DNA from: Oscillospiraceae bacterium
GTDB lineage: Bacteria; Bacillota; Clostridia; Oscillospirales; Ruminococcaceae
Direction of reading: 5' to 3'
NCBI GenBank assembly: GCA_016295145.1
Contig: JAEDLR010000079.1
Span: 1-6,499 of the forward strand
DNA: 6,499 bases
The notes below the pieces were generated by a model. It was not told where the DNA came from. It saw nothing but the letters and a program-made list of their open reading frames with translations, and searched no databases. Position 1 is the first letter of the stretch; each line of letters begins with the position of its first letter. Positions 1 to 5,715 of this stretch are shown in pieces. The translations under genes were made by a program, and so were the position numbers.

Positions 1-1
1 T

Positions 2-112
2 ATCCTTGAAGAGAACGGCGTGCTCTATCCCATTGAGATCAAGAAGAAGAGAAAGCAGGCTATGAAAGAGGCAAAGCGTAAGGCAAAGCAAGGAGGTGGC
101 CTCGGCTTATGA
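2..112 (+). CDS. 3' end of an upstream gene (possibly the first sugar ABC permease subunit)
   Basis: Only the last 36 codons are in the window, in the one frame open from base 2 to the TGA at 110-112. The visible peptide starts ILEENGVLYPIEIKKK, continues with a Lys/Arg/Ala-rich stretch (KRKQAMKEAKRKAK) and ends in a glycine-rich GGGLGL tail. The stop overlaps the next start (ATGA, 109-112), the usual arrangement for translationally coupled subunits. The next gene is a MalG-type permease, so position suggests the MalF-type partner with a basic cytoplasmic tail; this is inference, because no membrane segment is visible. The YPIEIKK stretch also resembles the E-x-K strand of PD-(D/E)XK-like domains at the end of DUF4143-type ATPases. 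The lysine-rich tail does not settle it. Confidence 0.55.
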   Translation: MLEENGVLYPIEIKKKRKQAMKEAKRKAKQGGGLGL

Positions 113-1005
113 GCAAGAAAGTTAAGTATGCTTCTGAAGGCAAGAGCTACCAGACCTCGATCAACATTAAATCCACTCTGATTTTCATTGTGCTGATTCT
201 GTTGACGATTATCTGTCTTGGCCCGATTTATATCATGGTGATGAACGCAACCCGTGAACACTCTGATATTGTTTTGCACGGTATCAGCCTGATTCCCGGT
301 AAGGAGTTGCTGAACAACCTCAAGGTGCTGCAAAACAACGATTTGTACAGTGGTTTCTATCACCCGCTGATCGGTATGAAGAACTCCTTGATTATCGCTT
401 CTTCCTGCTGCGCTCTGACCGTGTTCTTCTCCGGTCTGACCGCTTACGGTCTGGTTGTTTACGATTTCAAAATGAGTGGCCCCATGTTCACCTTTATTCT
501 GGCTGTTATGATGGTTCCCACTCAGGTGACTTCCGTTGGTTTCCTGAACCTGATCATCGATCTGAAGATGCTTGATAGTTACATTCCGCTGATCATTCCT
601 TCCATCGCAGCGCCTGCTATTGTGTTCTTCATGCGTCAGTATATGCTGTCCTCGTTCCCGCTGGATATCATTGAGGCAGCACGAATCGACGGCTCCAACG
701 AGTTCCGTACCTTCCTTACCATCTCCATCCCGATGATGAAGCCGGCATTCGCTGTACAGGCTATCTTCGCTTTCATCCAGAAGTGGAACGATTACTACAA
801 TCAGTCCCTCGTTCTGGTTTCCGGCGAGCCTTCTCAGTTGACAATGCCTATGATGATCCAGAAAGTAATTGCCATCGACAGAACCCCGAACCAGGGTGCA
901 AACTATCTGGCAATTACGCTTTCCATCATTCCCGTTATCGTCATCTACCTTGTACTGTCTAAGTACATCATCGCAGGCGTTGCAGCCGGCGGTGTGAAGG
1001 AGTAA
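109..1005 (+). CDS. Carbohydrate ABC transporter permease, MalG/UgpE type
   Basis: A 298-aa inner-membrane permease, the usual length for the second permease of a sugar-importing ABC transporter (CUT1-like). Six hydrophobic segments are visible near residues 23-45, 92-118, 125-150, 158-177, 212-227 and 266-289. The cytoplasmic EAA loop that contacts the ATPase is clear at residues 188-213 (IEAARIDGSNEF, then SIPMMKPA), with the expected E-A-A...D-G...I-P pattern. The C-terminus KYIIAGVAAGGVKE is typical of this family. The start ATG at 109 is preceded by AAGGAGGTGG (90-99) and overlaps the upstream stop, indicating coupling. The substrate cannot be read from the sequence; the binding protein and ATPase are outside the window. 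A strong terminator follows, so this is probably the last gene of the transport operon. Confidence 0.95.
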   Translation: MSKKVKYASEGKSYQTSINIKSTLIFIVLILLTIICLGPIYIMVMNATREHSDIVLHGISLIPGKELLNNLKVLQNNDLYSGFYHPLIGMKNSLIIASSCCALTVFFSGLTAYGLVVYDFKMSGPMFTFILAVMMVPTQVTSVGFLNLIIDLKMLDSYIPLIIPSIAAPAIVFFMRQYMLSSFPLDIIEAARIDGSNEFRTFLTISIPMMKPAFAVQAIFAFIQKWNDYYNQSLVLVSGEPSQLTMPMMIQKVIAIDRTPNQGANYLAITLSIIPVIVIYLVLSKYIIAGVAAGGVKE

Positions 1006-1018
1006 TTCTTCGCTAAGG

Positions 1019-1054
1019 AAAGCACAGTGTCACACACGGCACTGTGCTTTTTTT
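1019..1054 (+). terminator. Intrinsic terminator after the sugar permease gene
   Basis: An 11-bp perfect stem AAAGCACAGTG (1019-1029) / CACTGTGCTTT (1040-1050) encloses a 10-base loop and runs into seven T residues (1048-1054). It lies 13 bases after the permease stop. It should end most transport-operon transcripts. The next gene's ribosome binding site starts only four bases after the T-run. Confidence 0.93.
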
Positions 1055-1072
1055 ATGAAAGGAGCGATAACA

Positions 1073-1825
1073 ATGCCGCTGGATTTTTCGCGGGCAATTG
1101 CCGCAGCAGAGCGCGATATGGGCTGCAAGGGCATCGGTACATTGCACGAGCGCACACTCCACCTTGCGCTGAAATATTATTTTGCGCCTGATGGGGCTAC
1201 CCATGAACAAAATGTCGGTGGCTTTATCGCGGATGCCGTTACCGAAGACGGTGTCATTGAGGTGCAGACGCGGAATTTTTTGCGACTGAAAGAGAAGCTT
1301 TCCGCCTTTTTGCAGTATTGTCCGGTTACGGTTGTGTATCCCATCGCTGAAACAAAATGGGTCGTGTGGGTTGATAATAATGGCGTGGTGCAGTCTAGAC
1401 GCAGATCACCCAAGCGAGAATCCGTATATTCCGCTATGGGAGAGATCTACTCGCTCCGTGCGTTTATTGGTGGCTGTCCTCTGCGGTTCGCTCTTTGTCG
1501 TGTGGAAGTGGAGCAGTATCGTTGCCTCAATGGTTACGGTAGGCAGAAAAAAGTTCGCGGCGAGCATATTGACCGTGTGCCCCTTACACTCCACGATATT
1601 GTCATGCTAGAAACGCCTGCTGATTATCTTGCCTTGCTGCCGGATGATCTGCCCATGCCTTTTACCGCGGCAGATACAGCCAAAATTGCAAAATGTAGCG
1701 AATCGGATATGCGGATGCTGCTGAACCTTTTGGGGCAGTTGGATGCTGTGGAAAAGTGCGGCAAGCGTGGCAGAGCGAATCTTTGGCAGTTGACAGAGCG
1801 CGGCTTCGACATCATGGGGCGTTGA
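1073..1825 (+). CDS. Uncharacterised protein with PD-(D/E)XK-nuclease-like N-terminal half and winged-helix-like C-terminus
   Basis: A 250-aa soluble protein. The start is ATG 1073, eight bases after AAAGGAG (1058-1064); the in-frame ATG at 1055 lies in the terminator tail upstream of that site and is unlikely. Residues 24-66 carry a spaced set of acidic positions, LHER (E26), GGFIAD (D54) and IEVQT (E63, Q65), resembling the E...D...E-x-K core of PD-(D/E)XK nucleases with Gln in place of Lys. A strand-rich VTVVYPI / WVVWVD segment and SRRRSPKR (108-115) follow. The last ~60 residues (PFTAADTAKIAKCSESDMRM, then GKRGRANLWQLT) look like a small winged helix. I recognise the pattern from hypothetical proteins of Firmicutes, but no function is established. 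The 3' end overlaps a dpaA fragment in another frame, so the last residues (about GFDIMGR) may be an acquired tail. No promoter is visible between the preceding terminator and this gene. Confidence 0.85.
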   Translation: MPLDFSRAIAAAERDMGCKGIGTLHERTLHLALKYYFAPDGATHEQNVGGFIADAVTEDGVIEVQTRNFLRLKEKLSAFLQYCPVTVVYPIAETKWVVWVDNNGVVQSRRRSPKRESVYSAMGEIYSLRAFIGGCPLRFALCRVEVEQYRCLNGYGRQKKVRGEHIDRVPLTLHDIVMLETPADYLALLPDDLPMPFTAADTAKIAKCSESDMRMLLNLLGQLDAVEKCGKRGRANLWQLTERGFDIMGR

Positions 1826-1967
1826 TGTGGAAGCCGCTGCCGCATTGGGCGTAAAGGTGATCTGGGCACTTTCTCTGCCGGGAAAAACTTCGCCTGTCAC
1901 TGCGGGTCAGATCGTTGCAGATACGATCCTGGGTATTCTGGCAGAGGAGGGCAATGCAGATGACTGA
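1800..1967 (+). pseudogene. dpaA: dpaA (spoVFA) remnant: C-terminal fragment of dipicolinate synthase subunit A
   Basis: Read in the third frame (codons starting at 1800), this stretch encodes about 55 residues, AASTSWGVDVEAAAALG, then VKVIWALSLPGKTSPVTAG, then QIVADTILGILAEEGNADD, and stops at TGA 1965-1967. From memory, the end of SpoVFA/DpaA in Bacillus has the same pattern: GTD, then a short helix, GIKA, APGLPG, APKTAGQILAN and a closing helix. DpaA is normally about 290-300 aa and partners DpaB to make dipicolinate in the mother cell; here the N-terminal ~240 residues, including the nucleotide-binding region, are absent. The frame is closed by a stop at 1791-1793 just upstream, and no ATG lies in it. 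The fragment overlaps the dpaB start by eight bases (ATGACTGA), the native operon arrangement, which supports a true dpaA end. A GTG at 1827, just after the upstream gene's stop, could allow a 46-aa coupled peptide; this is speculation. Confidence 0.82.
1945..1962 (+). promoter_or_regulatory. Ribosome binding site that fixes the dpaB start
   Basis: AGGAGG at 1945-1950 lies within the dpaA remnant. It is nine bases from ATG 1960 but only three from ATG 1954, so 1960 is the better start. The start codon sits in ATGACTGA, where dpaA's TGA overlaps it by eight bases. Confidence 0.8.
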
Positions 1968-2562
1968 TTTGCATGGATGCCGTCTTGGCTTCGCTCTTTG
2001 CGGCTCGTTTTGCTGCGTCAGAAAAGCGTTGACTGCTGCAAAAGCCTGTGCCGAGGCGGGCGCAGCGCTTCTGCCGATCATTTCGGAGCATTTTGCGGAA
2101 ACGACTACGCGGTTTGGTTCGCCAACCACTTTTTCAGAGGAACTAGCACTGCTTGGCGATGGGAAAATCGTGACCAGTATTGTAGATGCCGAACCCATCG
2201 GCCCGAGGCAACTGACAGACGCGCTTGTGGTTGCTCCCTGTACGGGCAATACCCTGGCGAAGCTTGCTGCAGGCATCACTGATAACACTGTGACCATGGC
2301 GGTCAAGTCCCATTTGCGAGGCGGCAAACCTGTGATCCTCTGCATCTCCACCAACGACGGCTTGTCCGCTGCTGCACGCAATCTGGGGGAATTACTCAAC
2401 CGCAAACATTACTTCTTTGTCCCCTTCGGGCAGGATGCCCCTATACAGAAGCCGACCTCTTTGATGGGTGATTTCACCCGTATTCCCGAAACCGTTGCCG
2501 AGGCACTGGGTCACCGGCAGCTGCAACCAATCTTAATATCTTATACTAACGAAAATACTTGA
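1960..2562 (+). CDS. dpaB: Dipicolinate synthase subunit B
   Basis: A 200-aa flavoprotein-fold protein, close to the ~200 aa of SpoVFB/DpaB. With DpaA it converts the dihydrodipicolinate-pathway intermediate to dipicolinic acid for the spore core. Family motifs seen in order: the N-terminal nucleotide-binding strand CRLGFALCGSF (7-17), ETTTRFG (47-53), AEPIGPRQL (77-85), APCTGNTLAKLA (92-103), ITDNTVTMAVKSHLR (106-120), STNDGL (130-135) and FVPFGQD (153-159). All appear intact. The start is ATG 1960, nine bases after AGGAGG (1945-1950); ATG 1954 is too close to that site and ATG 1915 has none. The binding site lies inside the dpaA remnant, so expression was once coupled to dpaA. Its partner is now reduced to a fragment, so this gene may be an orphan. 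The only upstream transcription source visible is read-through from the preceding gene. Confidence 0.93.
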   Translation: MTDLHGCRLGFALCGSFCCVRKALTAAKACAEAGAALLPIISEHFAETTTRFGSPTTFSEELALLGDGKIVTSIVDAEPIGPRQLTDALVVAPCTGNTLAKLAAGITDNTVTMAVKSHLRGGKPVILCISTNDGLSAAARNLGELLNRKHYFFVPFGQDAPIQKPTSLMGDFTRIPETVAEALGHRQLQPILISYTNENT

Positions 2563-2587
2563 TTTTTACTGGCGAATGTGCTATGAT
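2559..2587 (+). promoter_or_regulatory. Sigma-A-type promoter for the yfhO transcript
   Basis: A -35 element TTGATT (2559-2564) and a -10 element TATGAT (2582-2587) are separated by exactly 17 bases, with an extended -10 TGC just before the -10. The -35 overlaps the dpaB stop TGA (2560-2562). Transcription should begin near 2594, giving an untranslated leader of about 218 nt before the yfhO start. It also rules out the ATG at 2590 as a start, since that lies upstream of the predicted transcript. Confidence 0.75.
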
Positions 2588-2593
2588 ATATGT

Positions 2594-2811
2594 TAGCGCG
2601 CCTGCAAAAAGTATCCATGCCGTGGGAGAATGGCGATGTGCGACTGTGCAACTTTGCAGCGTTGATTCCTCCGGCAAATGATAGGCTGTGCCTCTATCTG
2701 CAAGGGATTGCAGGCAGAACCATAATGTCAGGGCAGTATCGAAGATCGCAGTGTGTGAATGCGAACTGGTCTGTTGCCCGATTTTTCTGTAATGATAAAG
2801 GAGGCTCCTCG
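2594..2811 (+). promoter_or_regulatory. Long structured 5' leader (or small RNA) upstream of yfhO
   Basis: About 218 nt lie between the predicted transcription start and the yfhO start, with no credible gene. By eye an extended interrupted helix forms: ATGG/CCAT (2630-2633/2720-2723), CTG/CAG (2644-2646/2715-2717), TGCAA/TTGCA (2647-2651/2708-2712) and CTTTGCAG/CTGCAAGG (2652-2659/2698-2705). It is capped by AGGC-TGT-GCCT (2683-2693). An alternative hairpin CTGCAA-GGGA-TTGCAG (2698-2713) uses the same CTGCAA segment, so the two folds are mutually exclusive. A second domain (2731-2787) resembles a terminator. This organisation suits an attenuator, a riboswitch or a ~195-nt stand-alone RNA. I cannot match it to a named RNA family; T-box and c-di-GMP signatures were looked for and not seen. 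Confidence 0.45.
2731..2787 (+). terminator. Terminator-like hairpin in the yfhO leader (possible attenuator)
   Basis: The outer stem GGGCAGTA (2731-2738) pairs with TGTTGCCC (2772-2779), eight pairs including two G-U. The inner stem TCGCA (2746-2750) pairs with TGCGA (2760-2764) around a nine-base loop. The bases GATTTTTCT follow (2780-2788), with five consecutive T. The interior loop makes it weaker than the 1019-1054 terminator. Its place ten bases before the yfhO ribosome binding site suggests conditional termination rather than a gene end. Confidence 0.4.
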
Positions 2812-2814
2812 TTG
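2797..2814 (+). promoter_or_regulatory. Ribosome binding site and TTG start of yfhO
   Basis: AAAGGAGG (2797-2804) is followed seven bases later by TTG at 2812, in frame with the long open frame. The sequence around it is partly self-complementary (AGG 2799-2801 can pair with CCT 2807-2809), which could slightly shield the site. No in-frame ATG nearby has an equally good binding site. Confidence 0.8.
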
Positions 2815-5508
2815 AAATCTGATTGTCGTGGCCGTGGTCTGTGCGGTGTTTTGTTGCCGGCAGCCTGCGGCACATTGCTTGTTCTCGCGCTGTTTGCACT
2901 GTTTTATGCGCTGTTTGATATTTATCCCTTTGGCGTCAAGTCCATTGTCTGGTGCGATATGGAGCAACAGGCAGTACCGTTGCTGCTGCAATGCAAGCAG
3001 ATCCTGGAACGGGGAGAATCGCTGCTGTATACGCAGTTGAATGCAGGCGGCATGAGCTTTTATGGCGTTTTTTTCTTTTTTCTCAGCAATCCGCTGTCGT
3101 TTTGCGTGCTGCTCACCGATATGCCCGTATCCTCGCTGATGAATCTGCTGGTCCCCCTGAAATTGGCGATGGCAGCGGGCAGTATGGTGATTCTGCTGCG
3201 CCGACAGACCCCAAAGCTTTGTCCTGCACTTGCCGTACTGCTTGGATTGATGTATGGCTTTTGCGGCTACGGCCTGATGTATTACCAGAATCTGATGTGG
3301 CTGGATGTACAAGCTCTGGCTCCGCTTTTGCTTGTTGCTGTAGACGCACTGCTGCAAAAGGGGAAGGTGCTGCCGTATTTTTGCTGCATTTGTCTGAATA
3401 TCGTTTTCTGTTACTATATCGGCTATATGACCGTTGTTTTTTTGCTGCTGTATGTGGGCCTGTATGCGTATTTTACGCCCCGTGCAGAGCGCAAGAAGCT
3501 GCACCTGCACGATTTTTGGCTGACAAGTGCGATGGCAGCACTGACAACCGCTTTTGTATGGTTGCCCTCTTTTTTGCAGATCATGCGCTCGGCGCGCAGC
3601 GGCAACCTGTTGCAATCGCTGGCAAATTGTAGGCTGTTCCACGCACTGGGGGATCGCTTTGTGCTGTTGGCGGCAACCGCTATCGTATTTGCAGTATTGC
3701 CGTTCTTGTTTTGCAAGCATCTGCCGATGGCCAGGGAAGAGCAGCGCAGGATGCGTGTGCTGTGCGTGCTGTTTGTCGCTGCTGTTGTTTTTGATCCCAT
3801 CAACGCCATGTGGCACACGGGCAGCTATCAGGCATTTCCAATCCGTTGGGCGTTCTTCATGATCATGATCTCCCTGCGCATTGCCGCGCAGCTGCTGTCT
3901 GCTGCACCGGTTGCTAAGGAGCGTCAAAAATTGCCGCGCAGTGAAAAAACAGCGTTGATGCTTCTTCCCATGCTGTGCATCACATTGGTGGGGCTGTTGC
4001 TGACAGTGGGCAATCCGTACATCACAAGCTATGTAGAAACGCTGTGGGTTGATCTTGAAAACGGGCTGCTTGTGTTGATTGCTACCGGGGTGACCGCAGC
4101 GGGCTATGCACTTGTGCTGCGCTGCCGATGCAAGGGCAGCATTTCACAGCGCATTGCTTTGAGCGTGTGCGCTGTGCTGTTTATTGGCGAAATGACATTG
4201 CACACCTATTGCAATGTCTGTGCCGTTGCCGAGGAAGATACCCTCTATGCACAGACCTACTCTGCCTCTGACCGCATTCACGATGACGATTTCTATCGCC
4301 TGAAAATGACCCGTAAATACGCCCATGTGAATATGGTAGGTGCCATCGGATATCCGACGATGGCGCATTATACATCGCTCACCCGTTCCGATTACATGGA
4401 AGGTGTGAAAAAAATGGGGTATAGTTCCTACTGGATGGAGGTTTCCTCTACAGGCGGCACGGTGCTGACCGATGCGCTGTGGGGTGTGAAATATCAGTTG
4501 GGGCAGCACCGTGATTTTGAAGACTGGGTTACCGAAGTCTGGACGGATGATGTATTGAGCATTGGCAAGTCAAGCATCGCCCTACCCCAAGCCATTCGCG
4601 TGCAGCAAGCACCCGATGCGATCACCGACCTGCCCGGCGGCAAGCGCAGTGCTGTGCAGGCGTATCTTGCAGCACAAAAACTGGGCGATGCGGACGCAGT
4701 GGTTTCGTATCCTGTGACAAAAACAGAGAATCTTTCGCTGACTGAAACCGAAAGTGGCGTGCAGTGTACCATCGTGGACGAAAGCAAGCAGGTCAGCGAT
4801 ATCCGTTATACCTTGTATGTTGGTGACGCACAGTATCTGTATTTTGATCTCTACACGCTGACAGGTACGCGAATCGCCAATCCACGGAATGAAAGCGTCA
4901 ACATTAGCGTCAACGGAGTTTTTGTTGAGCAGAATTATCCGCAGAGCTCGAACAACGGCTTGGTCAGTCTCGGACGATTTGAAAACGAATATGTGACCGT
5001 GCGTGCGCTGGTCCATCAGAATTTTGAATGCGAGAGCTTTGGCGTGTTCGGTATACGGGAAGCCACTTTGGTTCATGCTGCGGCTACGCTGCCCAAAGAT
5101 GATCTGCATTATGAAAAAGGCAGATATACCGTCACAACAGCGGGCGATACGGCTGCTACCCTCGTGCTGGCGATCCCCTATGATGAGGGCATGACGGCAT
5201 ACATCAATGGTGAAAAAGCGGAGGTCTACCGCGTGAATACCTGCGAAACTGCCGTGCGGGTGCCTGCAGGCAGTGCTGCCGTAGAGCTGCGGTTCTTTCC
5301 GTCTGGCTTGAAAGTTGCGTTGCTGCTGAGTGGCGCAGGTCTGCTGCTGATGGGACTATATCTGTTGCTTCGCCGAAAGTATCCGCAAATCGGAAGCAAG
5401 GTACTGGGGAGCACCGCTGAAAAAACCACATTGTTTGCGCTTGCCGCAGTGCTGATTGCCATTTATTTGTTCCCAATGATCGTATCTTTTGTTGGAATTT
5501 GGCTGTGA
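2812..5508 (+). CDS. yfhO: YfhO-family polytopic membrane protein (GT-C-like glycosyltransferase family)
   Basis: An 898-aa protein, the typical YfhO length. The TTG start (2812) is set by the ribosome binding site and places the first membrane helix at residues 12-35. About 12-14 hydrophobic helices lie between residues 12 and 462, then a large extracytoplasmic domain (about 463-830) and two final helices near 835-853 and 872-898. YfhO landmarks are present: the first-loop acidic motif CDMEQQ (48-53), NAGGMSF (77-83), the WHTGSYQAFPIRWAF stretch (334-348), matching the family's W-H...G-F-P-x-R pattern, and the C-terminal LAIPYDEGMTAYINGEKAEVYRV jelly-roll-like segment (shown here by its ends: LAIPYDEG and INGEKAEVYRV). 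Bacillus and Listeria members act in glycosylation of lipoteichoic acid or other cell-surface polymers using lipid-linked sugars; the acceptor here is unknown. It is transcribed from its own promoter at 2559-2587 and no terminator is obvious after it. Confidence 0.9.
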   Translation: MKSDCRGRGLCGVLLPAACGTLLVLALFALFYALFDIYPFGVKSIVWCDMEQQAVPLLLQCKQILERGESLLYTQLNAGGMSFYGVFFFFLSNPLSFCVLLTDMPVSSLMNLLVPLKLAMAAGSMVILLRRQTPKLCPALAVLLGLMYGFCGYGLMYYQNLMWLDVQALAPLLLVAVDALLQKGKVLPYFCCICLNIVFCYYIGYMTVVFLLLYVGLYAYFTPRAERKKLHLHDFWLTSAMAALTTAFVWLPSFLQIMRSARSGNLLQSLANCRLFHALGDRFVLLAATAIVFAVLPFLFCKHLPMAREEQRRMRVLCVLFVAAVVFDPINAMWHTGSYQAFPIRWAFFMIMISLRIAAQLLSAAPVAKERQKLPRSEKTALMLLPMLCITLVGLLLTVGNPYITSYVETLWVDLENGLLVLIATGVTAAGYALVLRCRCKGSISQRIALSVCAVLFIGEMTLHTYCNVCAVAEEDTLYAQTYSASDRIHDDDFYRLKMTRKYAHVNMVGAIGYPTMAHYTSLTRSDYMEGVKKMGYSSYWMEVSSTGGTVLTDALWGVKYQLGQHRDFEDWVTEVWTDDVLSIGKSSIALPQAIRVQQAPDAITDLPGGKRSAVQAYLAAQKLGDADAVVSYPVTKTENLSLTETESGVQCTIVDESKQVSDIRYTLYVGDAQYLYFDLYTLTGTRIANPRNESVNISVNGVFVEQNYPQSSNNGLVSLGRFENEYVTVRALVHQNFECESFGVFGIREATLVHAAATLPKDDLHYEKGRYTVTTAGDTAATLVLAIPYDEGMTAYINGEKAEVYRVNTCETAVRVPAGSAAVELRFFPSGLKVALLLSGAGLLLMGLYLLLRRKYPQIGSKVLGSTAEKTTLFALAAVLIAIYLFPMIVSFVGIWL

Positions 5509-5530
5509 TTGAATCGGCACAGCATATAAT

Positions 5531-5551
5531 TTGTAACGATCAGTTTTACAA
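5531..5551. repeat. Inverted repeat TTGTAA-N9-TTACAA, candidate operator
   Basis: TTGTAA (5532-5536 plus T5531) and TTACAA (5546-5551) form a perfect six-base inverted repeat with a nine-base gap, a 21-bp symmetric site. This size and AT-rich symmetry suit the dimeric winged-helix binding of ROK or similar repressors, but no consensus for this family member is known to me. It lies about 70-95 bases upstream of the possible -10. Confidence 0.4.
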
Positions 5552-5563
5552 CAATTGAATTTG

Positions 5564-5611
5564 ACGATAATTCACAAATCGTACATCAAATGTTCATAAT
5601 GTGTTCACAAA
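5564..5611. repeat. Direct repeat TTCACAAA (x2) and inverted repeat ACGAT/ATCGT
   Basis: TTCACAAA occurs at 5571-5578 and 5604-5611, 33 bases apart, about three helical turns. TGTTCA occurs at 5591-5596 and 5602-5607, 11 bases apart. ACGAT (5564-5568) and ATCGT (5578-5582) form an inverted repeat. Repeats phased by whole helical turns next to a regulator gene are consistent with protein-binding sites, although AT-rich DNA can produce some of this by chance. Confidence 0.35.
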
Positions 5612-5615
5612 GTTT

Positions 5616-5624
5616 TGCTATATT
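5616..5624 (+). promoter_or_regulatory. Possible extended -10 promoter of the ROK gene
   Basis: TGCTATATT (5616-5624) has the TGn extension and a -10-like TATATT. There is no well-spaced -35 (TTCACA at 5604-5609 is too close; TTCATA at 5593-5598 is 20 bases away). If used, the leader would be about 85 nt. An alternative -10 is TATAGA (5640-5645). Confidence 0.35.
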
Positions 5625-5659
5625 TATGGTGTGGAGAAGTATAGAATCCAGTGAATATG

Positions 5660-5687
5660 TCGGTGAATGTACGAATGGGAACACCGA
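5660..5687 (+). other. Hairpin/inverted repeat in the ROK leader
   Basis: TCGGTG (5660-5665) pairs perfectly with CACCGA (5682-5687) around a 16-base loop and is followed by AAAAA rather than T residues, so it is not a terminator. It lies 28 bases before the ROK start and could be an operator or a transcript hairpin. Confidence 0.35.
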
Positions 5688-5715
5688 AAAAGTCGCACAA
5701 AAAGGAGTAAACACT

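Larger units (their letters stand above)
5509..5715 (+). promoter_or_regulatory. AT-rich intergenic control region upstream of the ROK gene
   Basis: No gene is seen in these 207 bases. The region is distinctly AT-rich compared with its flanks and contains candidate operator repeats, a possible extended -10 promoter and a hairpin near the ROK start, listed separately. No U-rich intrinsic terminator for yfhO is visible, so yfhO transcripts may run into this region. Confidence 0.6.

Noticed and set aside
1055..1072. ATG 1055 as start of the 250-aa gene
   Set aside because: It sits at the end of the terminator T-run and upstream of the ribosome binding site that serves ATG 1073.
1812..2405. A 197-codon open frame on the - strand opposite dpaA remnant/dpaB
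   Set aside because: It overlaps clear dpaA and dpaB coding sequence and its Ser/Ala/Arg-rich product shows no domain.
2590..2811. An N-terminal extension of YfhO starting at ATG 2590
   Set aside because: No ribosome binding site precedes it, it lies upstream of the predicted transcription start, and the added 74 residues do not resemble a YfhO N-terminus.
2594..2811. T-box, c-di-GMP riboswitch, 6S or SRP RNA as identity of the yfhO leader
   Set aside because: No T-box AGGGTGG element, no matching c-di-GMP core and no SRP loop motif were seen; the 5' and 3' ends do not pair well as expected for 6S RNA, so no family name is given.
2728..3927. A 399-codon open frame on the - strand opposite yfhO
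   Set aside because: It is antisense to a well-supported YfhO gene, its product is rich in Gln, His, Arg and Cys with no recognisable domain, and it has no convincing ribosome binding site; this is a shadow of the biased codon use on the + strand.
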